Shown in pieces: positions 1-10,599 of a DNA stretch of 64,000 nt (its first letter is position 1; each line of letters begins with the position of its first letter). The notes beneath the pieces are model-generated. The model saw only the letters and a list, made by a program, of their open reading frames with translations. It was not told the origin of the DNA and ran no database searches. A program made the translations under genes and the position numbers. Origin of the DNA: Agapetus fuscipes (Eukaryota > Arthropoda > Insecta > Trichoptera > Glossosomatidae); NCBI GenBank assembly GCA_951799405.1, contig OX637344.1, forward strand, positions 3,286,001 through 3,350,000. Direction: 5' to 3'.

Positions 1-266
1 AAATCCCACCGAGGGTGTCAGAAATGATTTCCCGTTTCGGTGTTTATTTCAAACCCCGAAATAAAATACCGGCAAGGTTTACTCAGCCTTCACAAGAAAT
101 GAGTACCAGCCCTCTCGGGAGCTGGGAAACCCCCACTTCAAATGAAGTAGTTGGCGTAAGGCCGGCCCCCTTACCTCTAAAAATAAAAAGGTTCAACTCG
201 CCACATGCGACCCCTTCGGGGATAACGCGGCAAGAAGTTACACTATATGTGTAGCTTAGTTGCGTT
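1..266 (+). repeat. SINE-A copy, 5' end outside window
   Basis: The window opens in the T-arm (B-box side) of the tRNA-derived head. The full body follows and ends at the usual terminus (GTGTAGCTTAGTTGCGT). The A-box half lies upstream of base 1. Confidence 0.85.
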
Positions 267-654
267 GCGTTACAAAATGTTGCTTATATTTATGAGTACC
301 TAAGTGCTACGAGGCTAAATCAATGTCGAACTACGCGGTTATTGAAATAATGTACACAGTGATTCCTGTCAGGCATTATTCTCCGGCGGGCGCAAGGCAC
401 AACTTTGGCGCGCCTTCCACGAGTGTTGACAGTGAATAATGAAATATTATCATGATTGCTTCCCGTCCAAGTTGGCTTAGCTGGAAGCTGCTAATGATTT
501 TGCCTTCCTGCCAGCCACGGCCACTGAGCACGGCCCTGTATTCATACAGGACAACCTCAAAATGATTACACACGGCCTTGGACGTTATATAAAGGCATGG
601 ATTACGTACGCTTGACGCCCAACTTGAAGACTTGATCGTAAATAGATTAAAATT
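267..654. other. unassigned, no feature seen
   Basis: Single-copy-looking sequence, somewhat richer in G+C at 380-560. Short open frames here have no recognisable domain or splice context. Confidence 0.4.
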
Positions 655-656
655 TA

Positions 657-1056
657 TCGACGGTTAAAAGGCAGTAGTAAAGGAAGTCAAAAATGAGTTA
701 TAAATGCTTTCCTACTTGAAATTTTCCGCTCTTTCTAATGCGCTAACTTCCATAGCTCTACTAAGATTTTTGTGTTGTTTATGCCCAAGCAAACAACTGC
801 GTTTTCGAAGTATGGTTTTTGTGTAACCGACAATATTTTGTCCTTTTTTTATCCTAAAGGCGCTTGTGACATAAAAAAATCGTCCGCCAATGTCAATAAA
901 TGCCTTTATTTTTTAAATTTTAGAGCTGTTTTGATTTTAACGATATGATAAAAAATAAAAAAAGTTTGGTCATTTTTCTGCAATCTCAAACTTAAAACTG
1001 CTATCCTGAAAAATTTAGTTTATGTCGCTTATGCCCTACTGCCTTTTAACCGTCGA
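657..1056. mobile_element. 400-bp MITE with 21-bp perfect TIRs and TA duplication
   Basis: The ends are perfect 21-bp inverted repeats (657-677 and 1036-1056) beginning TCGACGGTTAAAAGG. TA flanks both sides (655-656 and 1057-1058). This is the layout of a non-autonomous Tc1/mariner-type or other TA-targeting DNA transposon. The interior is AT-rich with no transposase. The family is not recognised. Confidence 0.8.
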
Positions 1057-1361
1057 TATACAAATGCCTTTAGAAAGTGTCCCTCTAAGATTTATGTAAG
1101 GGTTTCAGGATGTTTATTTATATAGAGCTGAAGAGAAACAACTGAGAATAGACACGGATGAATAGGATTGATATATAAAATTAGGAAATACGCCTAATTG
1201 GATTTGGATTACAAACAAAGGATAAATATTAGGAAGTTAAAAAAATATATTTTTTCAGATGAAAGAAATGTGCAATGACAGAACAAAGTGCTTGTCGTTT
1301 TATATTAATTTATAAGTAAATTTTGCTGGTACTCTAATGCGGCTTAACGAAAATATCGATG

Positions 1362-1460
1362 TGTGAAATCATGTCTGACACCCATGATGGGGTTCGAATC
1401 CTAGCCATTTGGTATTTAACACAAGCGTTCTAACTACTGACCTATCGACTGGACCACATT
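1362..1460 (-). repeat. old SINE-A head relic
   Basis: On the minus strand the bases run from a diverged GGTCGAT-AGCTCAG-like A box to a B box (GGATTCGAAC) and then the GGGTGTCAGA start of the SINE-A body. It is strongly diverged and truncated. Confidence 0.6.
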
Positions 1461-1659
1461 TACAGCGCATTATTGAACGATATCCCTCTTTTTCATAAAA
1501 AAATATAATTTTCAATCCTGGTTAATATAAGTAGTATACTATACAAATAGTACGTTTGAGACAGATTTTTTATTTTCAAAATCTAATTAATGAGACTTTA
1601 AAATATTCTCGATTTGAATACATAATTTCAGAATCAAAAGAAACATCCCAAAAATTGGT

Positions 1660-1945
1660 TAAATGGTCTGTAAAACTCTTCATGAGCTGGCTCCTGACTA
1701 TCTGGTGGGACTCACAAAGAGAACTTGTTTAAATGAGTCTTCGGGAACCACTCTTTGCGTGTTGCCGGGCCAGGGGTATGGAATGCTCTCCCAGATAGGC
1801 TGAGGGCCCAGGAAGATGAGACAGCCTTCAGGAAGATGCTCAAAGCATTCTTGTTTTCCCGCTAGAGCCCACATACGCCTTTGTAGTGATGTAAATCACA
1901 AAAAGGCGCATATAAATCTACTTAATTATTATTATTATTTAATAT
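1660..1945 (+). pseudogene. CR1/L2-like LINE, C-terminal relic with (ATT)n tail
   Basis: Translation in shifting plus-strand frames gives the usual end of a non-LTR reverse transcriptase: KTLHELAPDYLVGLT, then, after a frame change, RVAGPGVWNALPDRLRAQE and a stop after AFLFSR near 1865. The 3' UTR contains AAAAAGGCGC-ATATAAATC and ends in an ATT repeat. The frameshift makes it non-functional. Only the last roughly 80 codons and the UTR remain, consistent with 5' truncation. The tail resembles that of SINE-B and of the LINE relic at 12925-13185. Confidence 0.75.
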
Positions 1946-2492
1946 TCTGTGAGTAGGTCATACACACCTACAAAAAATTCAGTGCAGTTGACAATTTCAG
2001 CAAAGCAAACATACTTTTTTTCAGTTTTCCCATCTCCGTTAAAGGGAGTAGTGGGCTGATCCACTTACATGGTGTTTCTTGGCACAGAGTTCTGGCGCCC
2101 AGATAACTCAGGCTGGACGCTATGCACTTGAAGCGGCGGCCCAGGCGAAAACCATTATTTCTGCACAACCACTGCAAATTGAATTGACTTTCGAAAAACA
2201 GAAAATACCTGAGGGGTACTTCATGTAGGTATACAACCATTGGGTTATGATACAGAGGAGTAGAAACTAGCTTACGACATTGATACATACTGTTACGAAT
2301 TTAGGGTTCAAAAGTCTTTCAATTAAAAATACTGGTCTTCTTATACAGTTGTTTATTTTACACTTTTAATAATTTATTTTCACAAAGATAGTCTCGACTA
2401 TTCCATTAAACTTGGTTTCTGTTCACTGGTTAACTTAGTTCAATGTAGTTGTAAAGCTCGTAGGATACTGGCTCTGCAAGCAACTCACACCC
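1946..2492. other. mostly unassigned
   Basis: Bases 2195-2290 match the flank of repeat E also seen near 16803-16862 (shared AGAGGAGTAGAAACTA). Nothing is recognised in the remainder. Confidence 0.4.
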
Positions 2493-2657
2493 TAATGATA
2501 AAGGAAAAACAGTTTTGTTTTCGATTACGTGAGTATATTTTTATAAACCACAACCGGTTTCGCAAACATCCGTTCGCATCATCAGGTGGATACCGGTTGT
2601 GGTTTATAAAAATATACTCACGTAATCGAAAACAAAACTGTTTTTCCTTTATCATTA
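2493..2657. repeat. foldback with perfect 66-bp arms
   Basis: Arms 2493-2558 and 2592-2657 are exact reverse complements across all 66 bases, with a 33-nt spacer. Read on the minus strand, the spacer and inner arms contain CTGATGA, a 6-bp hairpin stem (GCGAAC/GTTTGC, one G-T pair) and GAAA. This is the order of a hammerhead ribozyme core. Helix I is not convincing. Confidence 0.85.
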
Positions 2658-2911
2658 ATGATGAACGATTACAAAGTTAATGCCTCTACAATCAATAAAA
2701 AAACTCACACCCTTCTTATACTCTTCAAAACAGTACAATCTAGATCTATATTCGCTAGACAGTTCCAGAAAGGCGTATGAATCATTATTTCTCGATGCTT
2801 CAAGTATTTTTATTCAATGATTCCTACCCACACAATACAATACAGAATTCCTATAACTATAACTAATACCTACTTATTTTAAATAATTATATTTCATATT
2901 TACATAACAAT

Positions 2912-3560
2912 ACTTTGGAGCACAGTTGTCCCCAGTCCTGTCAAAAACAACAATTTACAAATCATGTTCTTACATGTGAAATCCTGTATTTTGTTGTTTT
3001 ATTTTTCAACACCACACAACACAACTAAGCTATACATATAGTGTAACTTCTTGCCTGCGTTATCCCTGTAGAAGTCGCATGTGTCGATTCGGGACCTATT
3101 TATTTTTACGGGTAAGGGGGCCGGCCTCACACCAACCACTTTCAGTTGAAGTGGGGTTTCCCAGCTCCCGAGGGGGCTGGTTCTCATTTCTTGTGAAGGC
3201 TGAGTACACCTTGAGATCGAACCCTTGCTCTCAGCATGGAATGCAAGCATTCTACCAACTGAGCTACCGACCTTTTTACGAGCTTGGTCGTCGTCGCTAC
3301 AAAGCGCCAATTCTCAAGCAAGACACAGTTGCTGTAAGGCTGGAAGGACCTTGATATACCAAATAGTAACAAATGCCAAAATGTTTTAAAATAATGTCTT
3401 TTACGTTTAAAAATTGTCAAAATTACCAATTAAAAGATTTAGCGCACAATGTTCGCGCAGGAATGAATATCAATACCGACAACATTTTGGAAATATTTCT
3501 TATTTCATCCAAGTTTTTTTTTGTATACAACTAAAGTGAGTAAGTATCTAAGTCATCAAC
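2912..3560. repeat. repeat G copy 1, interrupted by a SINE dimer
   Basis: Matches 16863-17350 from ACTTTGGAGCACAGTTGTCC to GTATACAACTAAA. Between about 3018 and 3350 it is interrupted by a minus-strand SINE B-A dimer that is absent from copy 2. Class unknown. Confidence 0.7.
3018..3350 (-). repeat. SINE B-A dimer, 5'-truncated in B
   Basis: On the minus strand it reads a late SINE-B body, the junction (CTCGTAAAAAGGTCG) and then a complete SINE-A head and body. The junction near 3275-3290 recurs in six other copies in this window. Confidence 0.8.
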
Positions 3561-3574
3561 TTCTCATTTAAACT

Positions 3575-3670
3575 GTACTCCAGCGTTTTACCAAAAAATG
3601 TATGAAAAATAAACTACTCACTAGAGGCACGGCACAAATTTTATACTTATGGGAGTAGAGGGCGATCGAA
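3575..3670. repeat. repeat E fragment
   Basis: Contains the family hallmarks: GCGTTTTACCAAAAAATGTA, ACTAGAGGCAC and TTTTATACTTATGGG. Confidence 0.6.
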
Positions 3671-3869
3671 ACGAGGCCACACGTTGTGAAAAATGTAGAG
3701 TACAAAATCCACACACAGCTTTTTATAATTTCCCACAGGCTTTCCATGCAATTATTTTACATTTTCGTGTGACAGTTTTTACGTGGATTTGAAAAATATA
3801 GAGCTCACATATTATAGAAGGATGAACTTGTTTTTTAACGGAAAAGAAATTATTTGGTTTTTTCATCCA

Positions 3870-4100
3870 AATGCGTTACTTGACTAATCGGTTGGTTGAA
3901 CACACGCACTGTAAAATAAGGTTCCTTTTTGCCAATATCATTTCTGTTTCAGGGAACGTTGGCAAAAGTTGCAGGGCTTATGTTCATTTTCGAAGGGTTT
4001 TTGTTGTTGTAAGTCCACATGCGGCATCTGTAACACAAATTTTTACTGAAAACTATTACGCAAAAGTAAGGTTCTTGAATGTTAAAACTAAATGAAGGTA
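3870..4100 (+). repeat. SINE-C copy, diverged
   Basis: Keeps the order GGTTGGTTGAAC, TTTCTGTTTCAGGGAACG, GTTGCAGGGCTTATGTTCAT and CCACATGCGGCAT, with many substitutions. Confidence 0.7.
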
Positions 4101-4159
4101 AATACGTTTAGTAAACTTTGTTTTTCAGGTTTTCATCCTGAACTGTCATGGCGTTGTGA

Positions 4160-4405
4160 GGGTTACTTGTAATCTAAATCTAAGCTGCAAAGATAAATAT
4201 CATTTAAGATTCATATCAAACGCATTCCCACAAGCAGACACGTATAAGCTCGCGTTAATACATGCCGCATGTGGACCTACAATATAAACCCCAATCTCTT
4301 ATAAACATAAGCCCTGCAATTCTTGCCGATCTTCCCTGAAACAGAATCGACCATTTTTGCAAAAGTGAACCATTTTTTACAGTATAGGTGGTAAGCCTCA
4401 TGCCA
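4160..4405 (-). repeat. SINE-C copy
   Basis: Minus orientation from TCTAAATCTAAGCTGC to GGTGGTAAGCCTCATGCC. It lies tail to tail with the preceding plus-strand copy. Confidence 0.85.
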
Positions 4406-4435
4406 CATTAATGTGACGAAATGATAATTATTAAT

Positions 4436-4744
4436 AAAAAACGGATGTTACTAATCGTGGAAAGAAAAGAACGATTTTCTCGACGTTTCGTCAGAGTCAT
4501 ATCCGACGTCTTCAGGAGGCGTGTGTCTTCTACAAAGAAGAATCACAAACTGTTGAATTATTGCATCACCGAAGCTCAATAAATGTACCCACAACCTTTG
4601 ACCTCGAGCAAACAACAATAATTCAACAGTTCGTAATTCTTCTTTGTAGAAGACACATGCCTCCTGAAGACGTCGGATATGACTCTGACGAAACGTAGAG
4701 AAAATCGTTCTTTTCTTTCCACGGTCAGTAACATCCGTTTTTTT
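4436..4744. repeat. foldback with ~128-bp arms
   Basis: Arms about 4436-4563 and 4616-4744 are inverted copies with few mismatches, separated by 52 nt. On the plus strand the right arm reads CTGAAGA (4664-4670), a GTC/GAC stem candidate and GACGAAACG (4687-4695), a pattern typical of Penelope-like elements and similar to a hammerhead core. Confidence 0.8.
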
Positions 4745-4984
4745 TCATTCCAAAAAGTGACTAACGACCGTAATCATAATTTAAAATCTTTGATAATTAT
4801 TGAAACAGATGATTTTATTTTCGTAATGTCCTCATTTCATACGGACAATATACATTTCGGAATGGTCCAATAAAATAAAATGTAACGGACGCTCAAATCG
4901 TGGCAGATATTGTAATGCGACCCAGTCTCCTATAGTTGCCCATCAAAGGGAAATAGCCATCCATTCGCATTTCCAATATTCCTT

Positions 4985-5115
4985 ATCTTGTGGTAGATTA
5001 TATTATTGTTATTATTATTATTATAGGTTTATTATTATTATTACAGACATGGAGGTATAATCAATATATGATTACAGATATATTATTATGATTATTATAG
5101 ATAGAAAATTATTAT
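4985..5115. repeat. interrupted ATT microsatellite
   Basis: Runs of ATT/TTA trinucleotides broken by short unrelated bases. It may be the decayed tail of an (ATT)n-ended retroposon. Confidence 0.6.
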
Positions 5116-5169
5116 TACAGGTAACCTTGACAACGCTATTACAGTCTAAGCTGAAAAACTAAAAAAAAT

Positions 5170-5545
5170 ATATAATAATAATAATAATATTAGGATGATT
5201 TATTTGGTGACCATGTTGAAAGCACCGGTTCTCATCAGATCACCGAAGTTAAGCAACATTGGACGCGGATGCTACTTGGATGGGTGACCGCTTAGGTACA
5301 CCGCGTATCGTTGGCATTCTTGAACGGTTCGTAGTCCAGTGGCAACACTTCGGACTCGTAAATGGAAGGTTGTGAATTCTGATCCCGGCGGACCACAAAA
5401 GATATACCATTTATATTTCCAAATATGCTCTTCGCTGGGTTGAAAAAAATCATAAAACCTTTACCAAAGACCGGTCACTATAGGTCCATCCAGCCTTACA
5501 ACAACTGGGTCTTGCTTGAGTATTGGCGCTTTGTAGCGACGACCA
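5170..5545 (+). repeat. 5S-headed SINE-B with inverted tail
   Basis: Bases 5209-5317 are 5S rRNA-like (CACCGAAGTTAAGCAAC, then GGATGGGTGACCGC). A tRNA-like module follows at about 5323-5395 (CGGACTCGTAAATGGAAGG), then the SINE-B body to about 5545. The (ATT)n tail and the preceding ATCATCC part lie in reverse orientation before the 5S head (5170-5208). About 40 bp between body and tail is missing. Read on the minus strand this is a 5'-inverted retroposon with its tail downstream, the product expected from twin priming. Confidence 0.8.
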
Positions 5546-5547
5546 AG

Positions 5548-5645
5548 CTGTGCCACTACAACAAGTGTCATAGACCCCTAGAGTCTCTAGAATCTAGGGA
5601 GTCTCCCGCACAGGATTTCTTAAAAAAATATAAGTCAAGGAGCAT
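5548..5645 (+). pseudogene. LINE 3'-end fragment
   Basis: Shares TAGACCCCTAGAGTCTCTA and CAGGATTTCTTAAAA-like bases with 38785-38860, the end of the LINE relic there. It is too short to translate usefully. Confidence 0.55.
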
Positions 5646-5655
5646 ACACAAAAAA

Positions 5656-5917
5656 TGGGTTCAATTTAATAAAACTTCGATTTAATTTATTTTACACAAT
5701 TAATTTTAAGATTCACTCATATTTGGTTCACAGTTAACTTTCGCACTAACTTGCTTAAGGGCTCAGGCCCTTCAAAGCACCGCGATCTGTATTTATAGGT
5801 GAATAAGGGCTACTCTGACATACACCAGACCATACGAGAATCTTCTTGATTAGAAGCTTCGCGCGAACACTAGTACCTACAACCATTCAAATACATACGT
5901 CTAGAGACACACTCACA
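5656..5917 (-). repeat. possible solo LTR
   Basis: On the minus strand it starts TGTGAGTGTGT, contains GTTAACTGTGAACCAAAT and AAATAAATTAAAT, and ends TTGAACCCA. It is about 260 bp, is bounded by TG...CA, and matches 35930-36170. No matching target duplication was found, so the LTR call is tentative. Confidence 0.45.
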
Positions 5918-6383
5918 TAAGTAAATAAAACACACACAGACACGCAATCATAATAATTATGCATACGGACAAACAATCGTTCATTCGTAATAATAAAATA
6001 CATTGAGTACTTATGTACTCTAGAATCTTTTGCATTTTATTTCAAGAAATTTCACCTTCATACAACCTCTCTATTTGCTTTTACCAAATAATACAGTCGC
6101 TTCACTTTTTTGCCATATTTTTTTATCATTGCATATCTCGTTGTTTGTATATGCGATACCCAAAACAATAGCGGTGGAATGGATAAAAACAAAGGCATTT
6201 TATCCACGCGAAAGATAGCGAAAACGGTTCCATGTTAAAACGGCACAGTGACAAAACGACACACGACAGAACGACACATGGTAGAACATTACAATGACAG
6301 CACATCTCATGACAAAGCATCACAGGAAAGTACATCACAATGACAAAACATCACATGACAATTATGTCTGTTTAAAAAAAAAA

Positions 6384-6662
6384 AATTAGGCTGATTTATT
6401 TGGTAAGCGCTGTTTTTGTGTGTATCGCACCCCAAGAGCCCTCTGCAAGCTTGGTCGTCGCTGTAAGAAGCGCCAAGAAGTCGCTGTAAGGCTGGATGGA
6501 CCTTTTGATGACCGGTCTTTGGTAAAGGTTTATGAATTTTTCAACCCAGCGAAGAGCAAATTTGAAAATATAAATGGTATCTATTTTGTGCTTCGCCGGG
6601 ATTCGAACCCACAACCTTCCAGTTACGAGTCCGAAGTGTTACCACTGGACTACGGACCGGTC
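6384..6662 (-). repeat. SINE-B copy, near full length without 5S head
   Basis: On the minus strand: GACCGGTCCGTAGTCCAGT head, B box GGGTTCGAATCCCGGC, body with TTCGCTGGGTTGAAAAATTC, and tail AGCGCTTACCAAATAAATC. The B box is intact. There is no 5S module. Confidence 0.9.
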
Positions 6663-6699
6663 GATGTTGTTTGTGATGTTTTGTTTTGTCATCTAATAT

Positions 6700-6952
6700 C
6701 TCTATAATCTAAGTTTCCAAGATATATTACAATTAATATTTATATTAAATACATTTCCACAAGCAGACACGTATACGTTCGCGCTTTAACATACCGCTTG
6801 TGAACTTACAATATAAAACCCAATCTCAAATGAACATAAGACCAGCAACTCTAGCCGATCTTCCCTGAAACAGGGGTGACATTGGCAAAGTCAATATTTT
6901 TTTTACAGTATGGGTGGTCAGCCTTATATCCACCTATAAGTCAAGTCATAGT
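6700..6952 (-). repeat. SINE-C copy
   Basis: Minus orientation from ATAATCTAAGTTTCCAAG to CCACCTATAAGTCAAG. All internal landmarks are present. Confidence 0.85.
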
Positions 6953-7261
6953 GATGTATTTTCTGTGTTGTTTTGTCATAGTGAAGTTTTGTAATGTAAT
7001 GTACTTGGTCTAAAATTGGTTCGGATTTAGGAAATGAGAAAGGATGGTAGGGAAGAGAGGAACCCTGGGTAAAAGTGGACAGATTACAACTCGCAGAAAT
7101 CAAACTCGTCGTATTTTTTGGCACGCCATTTATTTGGCTCACTGCCGCAAACACATGTTGACAGTAGGGCTGGTAGAACACAAGAAAGAGTTTTACAATA
7201 AAAAATGACAGAAGACGTCAGACAAGTCTTCTTCCGCTTTTTACTTTTTGGTTGTTAGACA

Positions 7262-7345
7262 ACATGGACATTAGAGGGCTCTTAAGGTGTGATACACACA
7301 AAAACAGCGCTCACCAAATAAATCATCCTAATATTTATTTATTTA
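7262..7345 (+). repeat. SINE-B 3' tail fragment
   Basis: Only the last roughly 80 bp: AGAGGGCTCTTAAGGTGTGA, CAGCGCTCACCAAATAAATC and a short AT-rich end. This is the part of SINE-B that matches a LINE. Confidence 0.8.
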
Positions 7346-7745
7346 TATTTATGGATTAGAAGTCAAAATCGTCTTCTTCTTTTAATTCTAGTTCTCATAT
7401 TAAATTTAGACCAGTACTGTCATTGTGATGTTCTGCCATTTGTCATTATGTCATGTGTTGTTACGTCATGTGTCGTTTTGTCATGTGTCGTTTTGTCACA
7501 CTGCCGTTCCAAGTGTCACCAGCAGCGTAAACGCCTTCTGCTCCTTGTCGCTCATCGAAGGGGAAAAAATGGATAAAAAAAAACCGGCACGCGTGAATTC
7601 TTTCTATCTTTCGGCGCCGAAAGTGTTGCTTTACAAATAGATAAAAACAGAACGTGAGGGTGCTACAATGTGCCTGTACTACAATGAGTCTATTCCGAAA
7701 TATGATTATTCAATCTACAGGCGTGTTGATGTAAATGGTACATCT

Positions 7746-7959
7746 CAGGGGCGTGCATCTCATACAGGCACATGCGCCTAAAATGTGGGCAATATATGGT
7801 AACACCGTTTAAGCTTGATATTCAGATTTAAAATTCAAAATTAAAGTTCGATTAGAGCAATTGTTAGCACTTCAGTCAATTTTAAATGCGTTATTTTAAA
7901 GGAATAGGAGAAAACATCTATTCTGAAATGTATTTGCTTATACCCTATGCACGCGCCTG
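7746..7959. mobile_element. hAT-type MITE with perfect 8-bp duplication
   Basis: The element begins CAGGGGCGTGCAT and ends ATGCACGCGCCTG. It is flanked on both sides by GTACATCT (7738-7745 and 7960-7967). An 8-bp duplication and CAGGG-type ends fit the hAT superfamily. At 214 bp it has no transposase. A second copy in opposite orientation is at 23956-24157. Confidence 0.85.
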
Positions 7960-7967
7960 GTACATCT

Positions 7968-8160
7968 ATAATCTAAGTTGCAAAGATACGTTAACATTTA
8001 AATTCCATATTCACTTCATGCCCACAAACATACAAGTGTAAGTTTTCGCTTACAAATGCTGCATGTATACTTACAAATTAAAATCCAAGCCTCAAATGAA
8101 CCTAAGCCCTAAAGGGGTGACAATAAAAAAGTAAAACCATTTTTACAGAATGGGTGGCAT
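7968..8160 (-). repeat. SINE-C copy, shortened
   Basis: Runs from ATAATCTAAGTTGCAAAG to ACAGAATGGGTGG, with a deletion between AAGCCCT and GGGGTGACAAT. It adjoins the hAT MITE target site. Confidence 0.8.
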
Positions 8161-8402
8161 GTGACCTATTTATTTTTACAGGTAAGAGGATCGGCTCACT
8201 TCAGTTGAAAAGGGAATTTCACAGATATTGAGGGGGCTGGTACTCATTTCTTGTGAAGGCTGAGTAAAGCTTGCCCATATTTTATTTCGAGTTTGAAATA
8301 AACACCGAAACGGGAAATCATTTCCGACACCCTCGGTGGCATTCCAATCCGAGCTCTCGGCATGGAATGCAAATACTTTACCAACTGAGCTATCGACCGG
8401 AC
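8161..8402 (-). repeat. SINE-A copy, 3' end missing
   Basis: Head with GATAGCTCAGTTGGTAAAGT and body up to TAAAAATAAATAGGTC. The terminal 60 bp (GTAGCTTAG end) is replaced by SINE-C. Confidence 0.85.
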
Positions 8403-8624
8403 CATATAAAAAAATCTCAATTATGTCAATGCAAAGAATTTGACCAAACTTTTGGAATTTCATCATTTCCAAAATAAGTATTCCAGAAATAATATGATTA
8501 ATAAATAAACAATTCAGAAGTTGTAGATCCGTGTGTAAGCAAGTACATCAAAACCAAAATAACTCAGGAGTCGTCCGGGTGGCTGATGTAATACCGAATT
8601 CCGTTGGGGCTTTGGGATTGAATT

Positions 8625-8765
8625 AAAGTGTATTCCAAGTATAAAAATAATCAATAAAACTCTTTACAAAAAATGTATGATAACTTAAACAGCGCTTACG
8701 GTGAGTGTTTTAATTTCTTAACATTTTTTATTAAACGCTGTGGGTGAGTTGAATACTCGGGGATC
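8625..8765. repeat. repeat E copy
   Basis: Left half CCAAGTATAAAAATAA and right half AACGCTGTGGGTGAGTTGAA are inverted versions of one another. Confidence 0.65.
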
Positions 8766-8960
8766 ACAAAAGCCTTCGGGCTTATCGGAAACTTCAGGAA
8801 AATCTTTCACTCACAACGGAATGACAATAATCCGCAATACAAAGAATTATTTTTTCAGTACCGCTGAGTTAACCTTTGCAGTCAGGGGTGTGTGTTCCTG
8901 CAGAACAAGGGTGGAATGATAAATAATAGGAATGTGGTTCAAATGTGTGTATTTCTAAGT
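8766..8960. other. unassigned
   Basis: No element or coding potential recognised. Confidence 0.3.
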
Positions 8961-8961
8961 C

Positions 8962-9205
8962 TAATCTAAATCTAAGTTGCAAAGATATGTATCGTTTGAG
9001 GTTCATATTAAACGCATTTCCACAAGCAGACACGCATAATTTCGCGCTCACACATGCCGCATGTGGACCTACAATATAAAAACCCAATCTCAAATGAACA
9101 TAAGCCCTGCAACTCTTGCCGACCTTCCCTGAAACAGGGGTGACATTGGCAAAGTGAACCATTTTTTACAGTACGGGTGGTCAGCCTCATACCAACCTAT
9201 AAGTC
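8962..9205 (-). repeat. SINE-C copy, low divergence
   Basis: Starts TCTAATCTAAATCTAAG and ends CCTATAAGTCAAGG. It is very close to the copies at 28150, 45910 and 50410, suggesting a younger subfamily. Confidence 0.9.
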
Positions 9206-9339
9206 AAGGCATGTAACATGTTTGAACCATGAAATTTCAATACTCCATCATTTTGAGATTAAATATTTTATTTCTAATGTTCAGAATCATGAAATAAATA
9301 TTATGTTTGATAATAAATATTTTTTCATCACTAAAAAAA

Positions 9340-9633
9340 CGCAATTAAGCTTCACATATAGTGTAACTTCTTGCCTGCTTTATTCCCGAAAAAGTCGTAT
9401 GTGGTGACTTGGGACCGAAGGGGGGGGACCTCTTCAGTGGAAGTGTGGGTGTCTCAGCTGCCGAGGCGGCTGGTACTCATTTCTTGTGAAGTCTGAGTAA
9501 ATCTCACCGTTATTTGATTTTGGGTTTGAAATAAACACCGAAACGGGAAACCATTACTGACACCCTCGGTGGGATTCGAAACCGAGCTCTCGGCATGACC
9601 TGCAAGCACTCAATCAGCTCAGCTATCGACCGG
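9340..9633 (-). repeat. SINE-A copy, near full length
   Basis: Head GGTCGATAGCTGAGCTGATT to terminal GTGAAGCTTAATTGCG, read on the minus strand. The A box is mutated. The central GGCCGGCC region carries a G run. Confidence 0.85.
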
Positions 9634-10490
9634 AAATTTAAACCATTAAATTCTGGTAAATTTGAGATCAAAAAAATATTGTTTTCTTTCCAATGTTCAC
9701 AACCATGAAATTATATCATGTTATGTTTTTGTAATAAACATTGTGTAATACTTTTTATTTAAATATGGTCGACCTAAATGCGACAAGATAAATGGATGTT
9801 CTCACCTCAGGATCCGTGAAGAAACATAAGTTTACTTTTTGTGAATCACGTATCAAAATATTGAAATCGATAAGAAGAAGACTTTTTTGGCAATAGTTTG
9901 TCACTTTTCGTTTATCTTGTTTTCGTTTTTTTTTTCTTTAAATTATGATGTTTGTATTATTCTCTGTAACAGATAGGTTAAAACAAGAATACCCGTGGAG
10001 CCATCTGGTTGTAGCACGATAGAGATAATAAAAGAAATATGAACACGAGCAATAATAGATACCTACCGTACTTTAATGTGTTTTATTTACGCTTAGCAAA
10101 GCTGCGACATAAAACGTATTGCCGCTCGTTATAACGAACAATAGCTTGTACCGTATGGCGAAAATACGATACAATAGACAGACTGGAAAATCCTCTTATT
10201 ACAATCGAATAAAATCGTAAATATCAATTAAGTCATTTTTATTTTATTTTCTTGTGTATTGGTATAATGGATTGCGTAATGGTCATTACGCAACGGTTAA
10301 CCCGTGTTGAAATGGAAACATTTTTAAATTCAGATTTTTCCTTGGTGGGAAAACGTCACATGTCACACTTGTATGGAACTACGGTCCTTAGTGACAAATA
10401 ACAAAACATTTGTTTGCCTTTGACCTAGCAACCCGTTCGTGTGACCTCACAGCATTGTCTATATCAATCTCATTATTTGTAATTTATATA
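9634..10490. other. unassigned AT-rich DNA
   Basis: No repeat family from this window and no coding signature was recognised. Includes ATTGCGTAATGGTCATTACG, a short near-palindrome at about 10271-10290. Confidence 0.35.
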
Positions 10491-10496
10491 TTAAAA

Positions 10497-10595
10497 AAAA
10501 ATTTTTTTTTGGTATTCCGCCAGGAATCGAACTCTGCCTTCCGATAAAGAAACCGCAGCGTTAACCACTAGACCACAAACCTGCCAACACCCATT
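10497..10595 (-). repeat. tRNA-like SINE head or tRNA pseudogene
   Basis: The minus strand reads TGTGGTCTAGTGGTTAACGC (A box) and GAGTTCGATTCCTGGCGGAA (B box) and then a poly-A-like end. The acceptor ends do not pair well and there is a poly-T boundary on the plus strand, so a retroposed pseudogene is likelier than a working tRNA. Confidence 0.65.
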
Positions 10596-10599
10596 AGTT

